The notes: a model not told the origin generated them from the letters alone. Shown: positions 27,296 to 36,633, numbered from the stretch's first letter. The stretch is DNA of 64,000 nucleotides from an uncultured Eubacteriales bacterium (GCA_934546985.1 CAKTEE010000005.1:146946-210945), one strand, 5' to 3'. Program-made: numbers and translations.

Positions 27296-27430
27296 ATGAA
27301 AACATGCAAACATTGGAGCGGAGCATCTTTTCATGAGAAACAAAAGATTGCACAAAACTTTCTATCTCCGTTTTTTTATGATGAAACAGAACTGAAAGAA
27401 GCAGTAAACGAAGCAGATAAAAACTATTAA
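27296..27430 (+). CDS. Very short open frame (44 residues), doubtful
   Basis: The frame begins MKTCKHWSGASFHEKQK and ends VNEADKNY. The frame is open further upstream to a stop near 27254, and there is no ribosome site before the ATG, so it may be a remnant of a larger gene. The composition is protein-like. I cannot assign a family. Confidence 0.25.
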   Translation: MKTCKHWSGASFHEKQKIAQNFLSPFFYDETELKEAVNEADKNY

Positions 27431-27481
27431 GATATTGCACGGAATATCAACCTGTCTCTGTACAACTCAGGGAGTTTCAAA

Positions 27482-28354
27482 TCATCTGCGGCTGCCAAGG
27501 AAAAACAGGGCAACAGTTCCCGGCCCTGAATGCGCGCCAATAACCGGTCCGATATAATTTATCACAATATCTTTCACCTGCATCCGCTCACGAATCATCT
27601 CCGCAACTTTTTCGGCATCTTTTTCACAATCTCCGTGAGAAATAAAAATCATCTGTTCCTCTGGATTTTCTACAGTTTCCACCATATGGTCAACCAGTGC
27701 AGACAGCGCCGCCTGTCTGCCGCGCACCTTACTCATGTTGATAAGATGACCCTCATCATCCACATGCAATACCGGCTTTATGCCAAGCATTGTCCCCAAC
27801 AGCGCTGTCGCCGCAGAAACACGCCCACCCCGTTTTAAATGATTAAGGTCATCTACCGTAAACCAATGACAAAGGCGCAGGCGGTTGTTTTCCAGCCAAT
27901 CACGCACTTCATCGATACCAACACCCTGTTTTCTCATCATTGCGGCATGGTAGACCAAAAGCCCCTGCCCCATGCAGGCAGCGAGGGAATCAACAGAATA
28001 AACTTTCCGATCCGGATATTTCTCTGAAAGCTCACGCACTGCAAGCATAGAGGCATTGCAGGTATTGCTTAAACCTGAAGAAAATGCAATTACTAAAACA
28101 TCTTTTCCAGCCTGCAAAAGCGGCTCAATCATTTCATTATAGGTATTTATATTCACAGCAGAGGTCGTTGCAGATTCACCACCGCGCACCATCTGATAAA
28201 ATTCCTTCGCGGACATTTCGCGCCCATCCAGATAATTGGAATACTCCTGTCCTTTAATGGTAAACATTAACGGAATCACCTGAAGTTCCAAAGCATCAGC
28301 CATTTCCTGCGGCAAATCGCAGGCAGAATCTGTTATGATAACATAATCATTCAT
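27482..28354 (-). CDS. DegV family fatty-acid-binding protein
   Basis: DegV proteins bind fatty acyl chains and feed the FakA/FakB acyl phosphate pathway. The 290 residues start MNDYVIITDSACDLPQ (TDSACDLP is the family signature) and include the SSGLSNTCNA lipid headgroup loop and KRGGRVS. The start at 28354 follows GGAGG; the longer in-frame ATG at 28375 has no site. Which fatty acids are bound cannot be read from the sequence. It stands alone with its own promoter. Confidence 0.92.
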   Translation of the reverse strand: MNDYVIITDSACDLPQEMADALELQVIPLMFTIKGQEYSNYLDGREMSAKEFYQMVRGGESATTSAVNINTYNEMIEPLLQAGKDVLVIAFSSGLSNTCNASMLAVRELSEKYPDRKVYSVDSLAACMGQGLLVYHAAMMRKQGVGIDEVRDWLENNRLRLCHWFTVDDLNHLKRGGRVSAATALLGTMLGIKPVLHVDDEGHLINMSKVRGRQAALSALVDHMVETVENPEEQMIFISHGDCEKDAEKVAEMIRERMQVKDIVINYIGPVIGAHSGPGTVALFFLGSRR

Positions 28355-28384
28355 ATTTTCGCCTCCACATTGCAATCTATTGTC

Positions 28385-28413
28385 AGTTTACCCTAAAAAA
28401 GGGCGGCTGTCAA
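28385..28413 (-). promoter_or_regulatory. Promoter of the DegV gene
   Basis: TTGACA (28413-28408), a 17-bp spacer and TAAACT (28390-28385). Confidence 0.8.
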
Positions 28414-28527
28414 GGCAAATCATTCGTAAATAATATCAAATAGTTTTTAAAACTACTTATTGGAGTTTATCTTCCATAAAGCATCTCCAAATGCTTGATT
28501 TCACGTTTTTTCCATGCGTTTTCTAAA

Positions 28528-29793
28528 TTATTTCTCTTCACTTTCTTCCTTCGGCATTTGTTTCTCTATTTCCCGCAGGCTCCGGTTATAAAGCATACTG
28601 ATACCCAACACCATCATCAGTATTCCGGTTATTATCAAAAGAAATTCTACTTTCACCCAATCTGCCAACGGCCCGAAAATGGACATTCCCAATGGAATTG
28701 CCGCAGAGGACACAATCTGCACCAAACCGAAAATCCGCCCCTGCATATCCATTTCTACAGATTCCTGAAGAACTACCATACCCGGCGAGTTAATCAGCGG
28801 CATGGTCAGCCCTGTAATAAACAATATGAGCAGGTATAAAATAAAATTCCCGGATAACCCCATTCCCGCGGTTAACGTACCAAACAAAAACGTCCCTAAA
28901 ATAATAGAATGGATACGGTTTTTAAAACCGCCCCATGCTGCAATTATAACACCGCCGATTATTGTACCAAAGCTCCACACCATTTCATTTGCGGTTAGTT
29001 TCCAGATTTCTCCGCCAAAACTTCTGGCCGTCATGAGCGGGGTAAGCAGCGCTGCGGGTGTAACCAGAAACATTAAAATTGCGTAAAACGCAAAAAATGC
29101 CCGCAGAAACGGCCGTTCCCATACATAGCGTATTCCATATTTTAAATCGTCAAAAACGCTCATTCGTGCGCCTTGCCCCTGCTCACGTTTCACTTTTCCC
29201 ACTTTAATTCTGGACATAATAAAAATAGCAATCACTGCGGTAACTACATCAATAAAAAATGCCGCTTCCAAACCGGCAATAGATAAAACTGCACCACTTG
29301 CCGCCGGAGAGACCAGCGTGGTTAAAGACTGTATCGTTGTATTCACTCCATTAATACGCATAAGTTTATCCGCAGGAACAAGCTGAGGAATTAAAGCACT
29401 GACCGCCGGTGTTTGAACGCCTGCACCGGCAGAACGGATTGCAGAAACCAGAAATAACAGCCACAGTTCTTTATAACCGGCCATAAAAATAACTGCAAGT
29501 ATCAGGGTTGAAAATGCAATCGCCCCATCTGCAATCATAATCAAAAACTTTCGGTTATGCCGGTCCGCCCACACTCCGCCGAACATGGAAATTAAAATCT
29601 GCGGCAGGAAACTGCAAAGGCTTGACAGCATAATCATCATCCCTGAGGAAGTAGCCAGTGTGACATACCAAACAATGGCAAATTGCGTCAAAGACGAGCC
29701 AAACAGCGACACTGCCTGACCGGACAAAAACCATGCTGTTTTTCTGTGCCAATGCTCATAACCTATAGATGCCTGTTGATTTTTTTGACTCAT
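28528..29793 (-). CDS. Major facilitator superfamily exporter (DHA3-like)
   Basis: The 421-residue protein has about 12 hydrophobic helices. It shows the MFS loop GGVWADRHNRKFLIMIADG between helices 2 and 3, and the pattern GSSLTQFAIVWYVT at the N-terminus that is typical of the DHA3 (macrolide efflux/enterobactin exporter-like) subfamily. The substrate cannot be predicted. An AGGGGA site lies about 11 bases before the ATG. There is no partner gene. Confidence 0.85.
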   Translation of the reverse strand: MSQKNQQASIGYEHWHRKTAWFLSGQAVSLFGSSLTQFAIVWYVTLATSSGMMIMLSSLCSFLPQILISMFGGVWADRHNRKFLIMIADGAIAFSTLILAVIFMAGYKELWLLFLVSAIRSAGAGVQTPAVSALIPQLVPADKLMRINGVNTTIQSLTTLVSPAASGAVLSIAGLEAAFFIDVVTAVIAIFIMSRIKVGKVKREQGQGARMSVFDDLKYGIRYVWERPFLRAFFAFYAILMFLVTPAALLTPLMTARSFGGEIWKLTANEMVWSFGTIIGGVIIAAWGGFKNRIHSIILGTFLFGTLTAGMGLSGNFILYLLILFITGLTMPLINSPGMVVLQESVEMDMQGRIFGLVQIVSSAAIPLGMSIFGPLADWVKVEFLLIITGILMMVLGISMLYNRSLREIEKQMPKEESEEK

Positions 29794-29875
29794 AAAAACA
29801 TAATTCCCCTTTTTTCATTACTTTAAGCAATTGTGATAATTAAAAAAAGCTCCTTTTTAAAAACAGAAAAACAAT

Positions 29876-29906
29876 GGGGCTTTCCTGAACCAACAGGAAA
29901 GTCCCC
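29876..29906 (-). terminator. Terminator of the PASTA pseudokinase gene
   Basis: GGGGACTTTCCTG pairs with CAGGAAAGCCCC across a 6-nt loop, followed leftwards by AUUGUUUUUC. Confidence 0.85.
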
Positions 29907-29919
29907 TATCATATCTTTA

Positions 29920-31575
29920 TTATTCCGCTGTTTGCACTGCCTGAGTCTGAGGTTCGCCCCAAACAAAGACTACCACCTTTGTGCCTTTGGGATATTCTTT
30001 TTCTGCCGGCAAATCCGTACCAGCAACATAACCTGCGGAATTATCCCCATTGTTATATTTTTCAATAACGTCACAGGAGAAACCCAATTCTTCAAGCTTT
30101 TCCACAGCGTCCTGCTTTTTCTCACTGGTAACGGAAGGAAGCATTATCTTCTCAATGCCTTTACTGACTTTTATGTAAATTTTGGAACCCGTCTCTACCT
30201 GCGTACCCGCAGATGGTTCCTGTTCAAAGATAATGCCTTCCTCCAAGTCATTATACTCTTCTGTAGGCACAATAAAAAATTGCCGATTCAACGCTTCGTC
30301 ATACTGCACGTTAAGATAATCCTGACTAATTAGGTTCGGCACCGCCAGCATCTCTGCAGCAGTCGTGCCCTGCGTAGTTTCTTCAGGAACCTTTTGGGAT
30401 GGATTTGTAAAAAGGATAATAAGTATAATCGTACAAATAACGCCAAGCACCGCAAGGGTAACCCCAAGGGAAATCCACATAGTTTTCAATTTCTTATCAG
30501 CCCTTGCCTCACGCACAGGGTTAGGCGGAACAATCCTTTCCCTATCCTCCTGCGGTTCCGGATAATCCTCAGACCGCAATTCCGGCAATCCCTGCGACAT
30601 GGTAACCGACGGTGCAGCAGAAATCTCCGCCCGAAACTGTTCCACATTCTGCGTACGTTCCGCAGGCAGAATCTGCATGGCGTTTCCCAAGGCATTCAGC
30701 ACATAAGCAGGCGTTGCCTGTGCAATACGCGCCGGTACAATCAGCCGGTCATTTGTAACACGGGAACGGGCATCCGGCGGTGTATTTCCTGTCATTGCGC
30801 GGTAAAGCACCGCGGCAAAACTGTAAATATCCGTGCAGGGCTCCAGACGGCTGTCAAAACCATATTGCTCAACCGCCGCATAGCCATGGAATAACTGTGC
30901 ACTTAAATCCCCGCGCTCCATACGAACATCCGGAATACTGAACCCATAAAGCCGCATCCGTTTATCTTCACATAGCACCAAAGTTTCCGGTGATATACCG
31001 CCATGAATAACCCCTGCGCCATGCAGGGTATCCAATGTAGAAAGCACCGGCATAAACAACCCGCGCAGTTCTTCCCATCGCAGAATCCCACTGGGGCGGT
31101 TCAGTAAATACTGATTCAGCGTGATAAAATTGCAATATTCCGAAACAGCATAAAGCGTCTGATTTTCCTCAAAAATATCATAAACCGGAAGCAAGCAGGA
31201 AAGGTGCTTCATCCGAGCCAAGTCACGCCACAAGCGTTTAAAACCGGCAAAAGCGGCAAGGTACGGCATATCACAGCCTTCCAGAATCTGCACCGCAATG
31301 CCGTTACTGCCACGGCAAGCAATATCCCGTGGAAAAAACTCCCTGATGATGACTTTTTCATTTAAGCCGGTATCAAATCCCAAATAAGAAGCGCCGTCGC
31401 CATCCGCATCCAAAAGCCTTCCCGTCATATATCTGCCGGAAAGCATAGTCCCATACGGCAGAAAACCTTCTTCCTGCGGGGCTGAAGAATCAAACCCGCA
31501 AACAGGGCAAAAACGTTCATTGCTTTCTTCCATACATCCAAAACAACGTCCGCCCGATATCATCCCATTATCCAC
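29920..31575 (-). CDS. Membrane PASTA protein with zinc ribbon and degenerate Ser/Thr kinase domain
   Basis: About 551 residues. Parts in order are a short zinc ribbon (CFGC..CPVC), a protein kinase fold, a single membrane helix (WISLGVTLAVLGVICTIILI) and two extracellular PASTA domains. Key kinase residues are missing: the VAIK lysine is Arg (VIIRE), HRD reads HGGISPE without the catalytic Asp, and DFG reads YGFS. It is therefore best seen as a pseudokinase sensing wall fragments. The start is uncertain. GGAGG fits GTG 31575 (spacing 8); an ATG at 31653 lies almost at the transcription start and has no site, and ATG 31581 is too close to GGAGG. Confidence 0.75.
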   Translation of the reverse strand: MDNGMISGGRCFGCMEESNERFCPVCGFDSSAPQEEGFLPYGTMLSGRYMTGRLLDADGDGASYLGFDTGLNEKVIIREFFPRDIACRGSNGIAVQILEGCDMPYLAAFAGFKRLWRDLARMKHLSCLLPVYDIFEENQTLYAVSEYCNFITLNQYLLNRPSGILRWEELRGLFMPVLSTLDTLHGAGVIHGGISPETLVLCEDKRMRLYGFSIPDVRMERGDLSAQLFHGYAAVEQYGFDSRLEPCTDIYSFAAVLYRAMTGNTPPDARSRVTNDRLIVPARIAQATPAYVLNALGNAMQILPAERTQNVEQFRAEISAAPSVTMSQGLPELRSEDYPEPQEDRERIVPPNPVREARADKKLKTMWISLGVTLAVLGVICTIILIILFTNPSQKVPEETTQGTTAAEMLAVPNLISQDYLNVQYDEALNRQFFIVPTEEYNDLEEGIIFEQEPSAGTQVETGSKIYIKVSKGIEKIMLPSVTSEKKQDAVEKLEELGFSCDVIEKYNNGDNSAGYVAGTDLPAEKEYPKGTKVVVFVWGEPQTQAVQTAE

Positions 31576-31670
31576 AAGCATACCCTCCAAGCCTGTCATA
31601 ACCTGATTAAAAACAAAGCCGCCGTTTTTAGTGAAACAGTTGAACCAATCCATTTCATTATTATAATATC

Positions 31671-31699
31671 ATCTTAACAACCGGCCGAATCTTTGTCAA
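31671..31699 (-). promoter_or_regulatory. Promoter of the PASTA pseudokinase gene
   Basis: TTGACA (31699-31694), a 17-bp spacer and TAAGAT (31676-31671). Confidence 0.65.
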
Positions 31700-31740
31700 G
31701 CAAAACAGTTATATAAAGCGTATGCTCCGCCTGTCTCAAA

Positions 31741-31790
31741 AAAAGAAAAATGCCGCCCTGTAAACCGGAAATCCGGCACAAGGCGGCAAG
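31741..31790 (-). terminator. Terminator between the membrane gene and the pseudokinase gene
   Basis: GCCGCC...GGCGGC encloses a second small stem (CCGGATTTCCGG) and is followed leftwards by AUUUUUCUUUUUUU. Confidence 0.8.
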
Positions 31791-31797
31791 ATTTTAA

Positions 31798-32328
31798 TTA
31801 TAAAAAGAGCAATAACAGAAACGGCAGAATAACTGCGGCAAGAACACCCACCGCCATATGCAGCCCCATATATGTCAGCCAACTGCCGCTGAACATAACC
31901 GCATTCACCGGTGCAAGAAGAATCTTGGCAATCATCGGCGTTTTTTTGTTTTTATAAATACCGGACCACATGGCGCGTGCATCCTGATATTCCGGAAACA
32001 TATTGCAGATTAAGGAAAAGCCAACCCAAAACAACACTGCATTCAAAAACGTAGCGTTGCCCAGATGAAACAGCTGCAATGCGGAGGGAAGCAAAATTGC
32101 CAACCCTATTATAAAACTGAAAAAGAACGGAAGAAAACACAGCCAAAACCGCTTGGGAGCGCCGGTTAAATTCTCATGCTCCACCACTGCACAGGGGCGT
32201 TCTATTGAAATATATTTCACTTTTTTTACTTTACAGTGAAATATACGGCAGAAAAGCTGTGTCAGAACCAGACGGAAAATGACGCCCGGATAAGTCAAAA
32301 TTGATGTAACGGCATGTAATGTACCCAT
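31798..32328 (-). CDS. Integral membrane protein of unknown function
   Basis: The 176 residues have an amphipathic N-terminus, four or so hydrophobic helices and a central cytoplasmic-looking segment ICNMFPEYQDARAMWSGIY. I recognise no enzyme motif; a zinc-protease HExxH is absent. Its start is two nt after the stop of the zinc-ribbon/TPR-like gene, so the pair is co-translated. Both face the same way as the PASTA pseudokinase. Confidence 0.6.
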   Translation of the reverse strand: MGTLHAVTSILTYPGVIFRLVLTQLFCRIFHCKVKKVKYISIERPCAVVEHENLTGAPKRFWLCFLPFFFSFIIGLAILLPSALQLFHLGNATFLNAVLFWVGFSLICNMFPEYQDARAMWSGIYKNKKTPMIAKILLAPVNAVMFSGSWLTYMGLHMAVGVLAAVILPFLLLLFL

Positions 32329-32330
32329 AA

Positions 32331-33551
32331 TTACTCAGCCTCCTGCAGGAAAATATCTTTAATTGTAGTCGTTCCATCTTTTAGCTGATAAATAAAGTAA
32401 TCCGGCTCCAATCCACTGTTGGTCATTTCTGACAGGAAGCTTTGATACTGTTCTTCATCATTTTTTGCAATATACGCCGCAAGCAAAACGTTTGCCGCGT
32501 CATCGGTTTTTTTCAGCAAATAGGAGCTGGTAGCAAAACCGATTGCCGATTCATAATCTTCTTTTAAAAGATAATTAACGGAAAGCTGACGGTATGCCTC
32601 CGCATCTTCAGCATTTTCTGCCAATAGGGTCGTTGCAGAATGAATCGAGTCTTCATAAAGCTGCATTTGCCGCTCTGCAGAAGCTTTTGGCGAAAGTAAA
32701 AGCCATCCGTAATCCGTATAATTCTCGTATGCCTGAGAAATCATGGAATAAATTTCCGCTTTTTCACGGTCAAACATAACTGCAATTTTATACCGGAAAT
32801 ATTCAATGCAGGGCTGATTTACATTGGTACCCAACGCTTCCAACTGACCGATTGCATCGTCATAGGTAGCGTCCGTTCCAAGACCTGTATAGATTCCATT
32901 CGCTTTTTCATAAGTGCTGTTATATAAAGCAACCTCACTGCGAATCTTTGATAAATTCTCATTGCTTTTCAGCTTCAGGTCGGATTCCGTAAACGTCGTA
33001 TCTATCACACTGACAATATTCTGCCAGTTGCCGGAACGATAAAGAATATCTACCAGTCGTTTTGCCACATATTTATTGGATTCATCCTTATCATAAAGAG
33101 AAGCATAAGCTGTACCCGCAGTTGCTAATTTATTATCCTTTAAATATGCGTCCGCAGTATGGATCGCCGCCGCATTTTCAGCCGAGGCAGGCAGCATAAA
33201 ACCGCCGAAAACCGCGCACAGCAAAATAATCAGTACAGCAAGCAGCGCCCATCCGCTGAACGGGTAGCGGTATTGCTGTTTTGCGCATTGTTTGCAGTAC
33301 GGAAAATCTTCCCCGCGGGAAATATCCCTTTCATTTTCGCCGCACTCTTTGCAAAGCATGTCCTTGTCAATTTTCACCCATACCCAGTCGCCTTCTTCCT
33401 TTACAACAGGAGAAGCGTCCGCAGGCTTCTCCGCCTCCGACGCTCTGCTCTGCAAAGAAAATTCATCTGTATATTGGGAATCCGTCTCCTGCTCCTGCGG
33501 CGGGAGTTCCGGCAGAATGCTTTGGTACTCTTTTTTTCTTTTCTTGCTCAC
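32331..33551 (-). CDS. Zinc-ribbon membrane protein with TPR-like extracellular region
   Basis: The 406-residue protein has an acidic N-terminal tail. A four-cysteine zinc ribbon follows (CKECGENERDISRGEDFPYC..C, about residues 68-90). Then comes one membrane helix (GWALLAVLIILLCAVFGGFM) and about 270 residues of helical repeats resembling tetratricopeptide repeats (YRQLSVNYLLKEDYESAIGFA). GTG 33551 is chosen over ATG 33572 because GGGGG lies nine bases upstream of it. Together with the next two genes it forms a module of zinc ribbon-plus-membrane proteins; the function is unknown. Confidence 0.65.
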   Translation of the reverse strand: MSKKRKKEYQSILPELPPQEQETDSQYTDEFSLQSRASEAEKPADASPVVKEEGDWVWVKIDKDMLCKECGENERDISRGEDFPYCKQCAKQQYRYPFSGWALLAVLIILLCAVFGGFMLPASAENAAAIHTADAYLKDNKLATAGTAYASLYDKDESNKYVAKRLVDILYRSGNWQNIVSVIDTTFTESDLKLKSNENLSKIRSEVALYNSTYEKANGIYTGLGTDATYDDAIGQLEALGTNVNQPCIEYFRYKIAVMFDREKAEIYSMISQAYENYTDYGWLLLSPKASAERQMQLYEDSIHSATTLLAENAEDAEAYRQLSVNYLLKEDYESAIGFATSSYLLKKTDDAANVLLAAYIAKNDEEQYQSFLSEMTNSGLEPDYFIYQLKDGTTTIKDIFLQEAE

Positions 33552-33584
33552 CTTGCAAATCCCCCTAAACAATGGTATGGAAAT

Positions 33585-33613
33585 ATGATACCATTAAATA
33601 CGAATATTTTCAA
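33585..33613 (-). promoter_or_regulatory. Promoter of the zinc-ribbon membrane gene pair
   Basis: TTGAAA (33613-33608), a 17-bp spacer and TATCAT (33590-33585). Confidence 0.65.
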
Positions 33614-33703
33614 ATAAATTCTGTAAATGTTAACAAAATCACCAAAATCGTCAAAATTGCAGCGGATTTACGCAGAACAATGCAATCAGCGGACTCAATC
33701 CGT

Positions 33704-33731
33704 TTGCTGGAAAAAAATACAGAATTATAGT
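33704..33731 (+). promoter_or_regulatory. Promoter of gatCA
   Basis: TTGCTG (33704-33709), a 16-bp spacer and TATAGT (33726-33731). Confidence 0.55.
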
Positions 33732-33766
33732 ACAATACCAAACAGAACATAAAGGAAGGGAATTGC

Positions 33767-34063
33767 ATGAATATTACACCGCAGGAAATTCGTCATTTGG
33801 AAGAACTCAGCCGGATTCAAATCGATCCGGCTGAAGAAGCCGTTCTTCTTGGCCAAATTGAAGAAATCCTCACTTATTTTTCAGATTTGGATGCTTTGAA
33901 ACTCCCCGCAGAAACAGAAATATTGATACAGGAAAGTTGCAACCATATGCGCAGGGATATCCCCATCCCTTGTATGGACAGAGAAACACTGCTATATAAC
34001 GCCCCTAAAAAAGAAAACGGATGCTTTCTTGTCCCCAACATCATGGAACAGGAGGAATCCTAA
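33767..34063 (+). CDS. gatC: Asp/Glu-tRNA amidotransferase subunit C
   Basis: The 98-residue helical GatC (MNITPQEIRHLEELSRIQID, then YFSDLDALK) stabilises the GatA-GatB interface in the enzyme that amidates Glu-tRNA(Gln) or Asp-tRNA(Asn). GGAAGGGAA precedes the ATG. Its stop codon overlaps the gatA start by one base. Confidence 0.88.
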   Translation: MNITPQEIRHLEELSRIQIDPAEEAVLLGQIEEILTYFSDLDALKLPAETEILIQESCNHMRRDIPIPCMDRETLLYNAPKKENGCFLVPNIMEQEES

Positions 34064-35583
34064 TGAATACTACTGATATGACTGCTTTACAGCTTGCGCA
34101 ACAAATCCGTACAAAAAAAATCAGCGTTCAAGAAGCCTGTGATATAACGGCAAAAAATATCCAAAAATACGATAGCTGCCTGAACAGTTATATTACCCAA
34201 ATATCTTCAGATACTCTGCGCTGTCAAAGCCGGAAAATCCAAGCGGATATCTCTGCCGGAAAACTGGATGCTTCTCCTCTGGCCGGCGTGCCTATGGGAT
34301 TGAAAGACAACCTGTGTACTAAGGGAATCCTCACTACCTGCGCTTCCCGTATGCTGAATAATTTCATTCCGCCTTATACGGCTACTTCTGTACAGCGGCT
34401 GACAGATGCCGGAAGCTTGTTAACAGGCAAACTGAATATGGATGAATTTGCCATGGGAAGCACCACGGAAACCTCTTGCTTCGGACCTGTAAAAAATCCA
34501 TGGGACCTTCGGCGAACTGCCGGCGGTTCCTCGGGCGGTGCGGCGGCGGCAGTTTCCGCCGGAGAAGCCTTTTATGCTTTGGGCTCTGATACAGGAGGGT
34601 CTATCCGTCAGCCCTGCGCATGGTGCGGGCTCACTGGATTAAAGCCAACCTACGGTTCAGTTTCCCGTTATGGGTTAATTGCTTATGCTTCTTCTTTTGA
34701 CCAAATCGGCCCAATTGCCAAAGACGCGTTAGACTGTGCGGCTGTGCTTTCTGTCATTGGAGGATTGGACAGCAAAGATTCCACTAGCCTGATTCTCCCG
34801 CCGGTTCGTTTGGATTTTGTCAGCACGTTTTCCGTAAAGGGGGTACAAATCGGTATTCCACTGAATTTTATGAAAGATGGACTTTCACCGGAAATACAGC
34901 AGGTTTGGGAAGAAACCATACGGCAATATGAACATTGCGGTGCACACATAACGCCGTTTGAACTGCCGGATATCTCTTTTGCTCTGCCCGCTTATTACAT
35001 TATTGCCTGCGCGCAGGCGGCATCCAATCTCGCGCGTTATGACGGTATCCGGTACGGCAAACACTGTGAAAATCCGAACAACCTGCATGAACTTTATCTT
35101 CAAACCCGGAGCGAAGGTTTCGGCAGAGAAGTTAAACTGCGTATTCTGCTGGGAAATTTTGTCCTCAGCGCCGGTTATTATGATGCATACTATAAAAAAG
35201 CTTTGCGTGCCGCTGCATACCTCAGAAAAATCTTTCATCATACCTTTCAGCGTTTTGATTTTCTTTTATTCCCTGTCACACCGAATATGCCCCCTTTCCT
35301 CGGTGAAAATTCAGAGGATTCCCTTGCTATGTATCGTCAGGATTGTTACACAGTTCCGGCAAATCTTTGCGGGCTTCCTGCCGCTGCTTTCCCCTGCGGT
35401 TTTTCTCAAGGTCTGCCCGTTGGAATGCAGTTAATGGGCGCACCGTTATCGGAAGAACGGCTTCTTGGAGCTATCCACGCATTCCAGCGGGAAACAGACT
35501 ATCATTTCAAACATCCGCCCCTGCAAAAACTTTCAAGAAGAAAAGCAGAAATGAAAATTCATGAAACAAATTCGTATTCGTAA
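34063..35583 (+). CDS. gatA: Asp/Glu-tRNA amidotransferase subunit A (amidase)
   Basis: The 506-residue amidase-signature enzyme releases ammonia from glutamine. The Ser-cisSer-Lys triad is visible: Lys in GVPMGLKDN, Ser in TAGGSSGG and Ser in GSDTGGSIRQP. AGGAGG precedes ATG 34063, which overlaps gatC. No gatB follows; the next 120 bp are non-coding and then a decayed mrp lies on the other strand. GatB may be elsewhere, or this copy is defective. The last residues (MKIHETNSYS) look unlike the usual GatA end and may be junction sequence. Confidence 0.9.
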   Translation: MNTTDMTALQLAQQIRTKKISVQEACDITAKNIQKYDSCLNSYITQISSDTLRCQSRKIQADISAGKLDASPLAGVPMGLKDNLCTKGILTTCASRMLNNFIPPYTATSVQRLTDAGSLLTGKLNMDEFAMGSTTETSCFGPVKNPWDLRRTAGGSSGGAAAAVSAGEAFYALGSDTGGSIRQPCAWCGLTGLKPTYGSVSRYGLIAYASSFDQIGPIAKDALDCAAVLSVIGGLDSKDSTSLILPPVRLDFVSTFSVKGVQIGIPLNFMKDGLSPEIQQVWEETIRQYEHCGAHITPFELPDISFALPAYYIIACAQAASNLARYDGIRYGKHCENPNNLHELYLQTRSEGFGREVKLRILLGNFVLSAGYYDAYYKKALRAAAYLRKIFHHTFQRFDFLLFPVTPNMPPFLGENSEDSLAMYRQDCYTVPANLCGLPAAAFPCGFSQGLPVGMQLMGAPLSEERLLGAIHAFQRETDYHFKHPPLQKLSRRKAEMKIHETNSYS

Positions 35584-35701
35584 AATGTATTACAAAACAC
35601 ACCGTACTTACGCACAAAGCTATATTTACATAAAAAATGAACGAACCAATTTTTGAAAATTCAAAGGAAGCACTTGTAAGCACGTATATCCTTATAATCT
35701 A

Positions 35702-35812
35702 TCATATTTCTACACAAATCGGCTTTTCATGCAGGTTCTGCAGTTCTTTATACTCAGAACAACTGTTTCCTCATTCGCTGCAATTGTTAAAACAGTTTTC
35801 ATTTTCACTCAT
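35702..35812 (-). pseudogene. Remnant of Mrp/NBP35-family ATPase gene, N-terminal end only
   Basis: The frame opens MSENENCFNNCSE with an 8-nt overlap to the DUF134-NifX stop, hits TGA at 35771, and continues GNSCSEYKELQNLHEKPICVEI to a second stop. The cysteine spacing resembles the N-terminal metal-site leader of clostridial Mrp proteins, which often follow this neighbour. The P-loop domain is absent. I read it as a truncated, inactivated gene. Confidence 0.5.
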
Positions 35813-36599
35813 GACAGCTTCCTTTGTTTCCGCTGCATCCGTGCTTATCTTCACCGCAGCGATGTTTTTCACCGTGGTATTCATGCCCATGATGATTGCA
35901 ATGAACATCCGGGTTATATGCAAGGCTTCCGGACAGCAAAGCATTTACCGCATCGTCCACACTGCCGGACACACCACCATACAGCTTAATTCCCGCTTCC
36001 ACAAGAGCATTTTGCGCGCCCGCGCCGATTCCGCCGCATATCAAAGTATCGACTCTTAATTCGGAAAGCATTCCGGCCAAGGCGCCGTGACCGCTCCCAT
36101 TTGTATTTACTACCTTTGAATCTGTGATTTTGCCTTCGTCAATCTCATAAATTTTGAATTGTTCCGTATGACCAAAGTGAGGGAATACATTTCCGTTTTC
36201 ATAAGTTACTGCAATTTTCATAATTTCTATTTCCTTTCTGATATCAGTCTGATTTTGGACTGAAAAATTAACCCTATTACATCTTTTGCGGCAGTATTTC
36301 CGCGCAGAACCATCACATAAAACATAGTTTCCTCCGACAATACGGAGTTCTTTTCCGTTGATAATACAATCGGAAATTTTTTCACGCGCCCGTTCATAGA
36401 TTTCTGTGACTGTCGTTCTGGAGATATCCATCTGCATTCCACATTGTTCATGTGTTTTCTTTTCGTAATCAATAAGTCGAATCGCTTCAAATTCATCAAC
36501 CGTCAAAACAACCTGCTCTGCATTGTTTATTCCACACGGCACAAAACTGTCATATTCCGGTTCAATACAAATTCTGCGGCATCGGCTTGGTCTTGCCAT
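35805..36599 (-). CDS. DUF134 helix-turn-helix protein fused to a NifX/NifB-type Fe-Mo cofactor-binding domain
   Basis: The 264-residue protein has two domains. Residues 1-100 are DUF134 (MARPSRCRRI, then VVLTVDEFEAIRLIDYE and a helix-turn-helix DISRTTVTEIYERA). Residues about 130-230 form the dinitrogenase iron-molybdenum cofactor fold (MKIAVTYENGNVFPHFGHTEQFK, CGGIGAGAQNAL). The C-terminus is rich in His and Cys, suggesting metal binding. The ATG at 36599 has GGAGG seven bases upstream. Such proteins usually sit with Mrp-type ATPases; here only a relic of one follows. Confidence 0.85.
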   Translation of the reverse strand: MARPSRCRRICIEPEYDSFVPCGINNAEQVVLTVDEFEAIRLIDYEKKTHEQCGMQMDISRTTVTEIYERAREKISDCIINGKELRIVGGNYVLCDGSARKYCRKRCNRVNFSVQNQTDIRKEIEIMKIAVTYENGNVFPHFGHTEQFKIYEIDEGKITDSKVVNTNGSGHGALAGMLSELRVDTLICGGIGAGAQNALVEAGIKLYGGVSGSVDDAVNALLSGSLAYNPDVHCNHHGHEYHGEKHRCGEDKHGCSGNKGSCHE

Positions 36600-36633
36600 A
36601 CACACACCTCCGTTTCCGACATATGACGATTAT

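Noticed and set aside
35637..36059. 140-codon plus-strand frame
   Set aside because: Antisense to the DUF134-NifX gene and the mrp remnant; no ribosome site.
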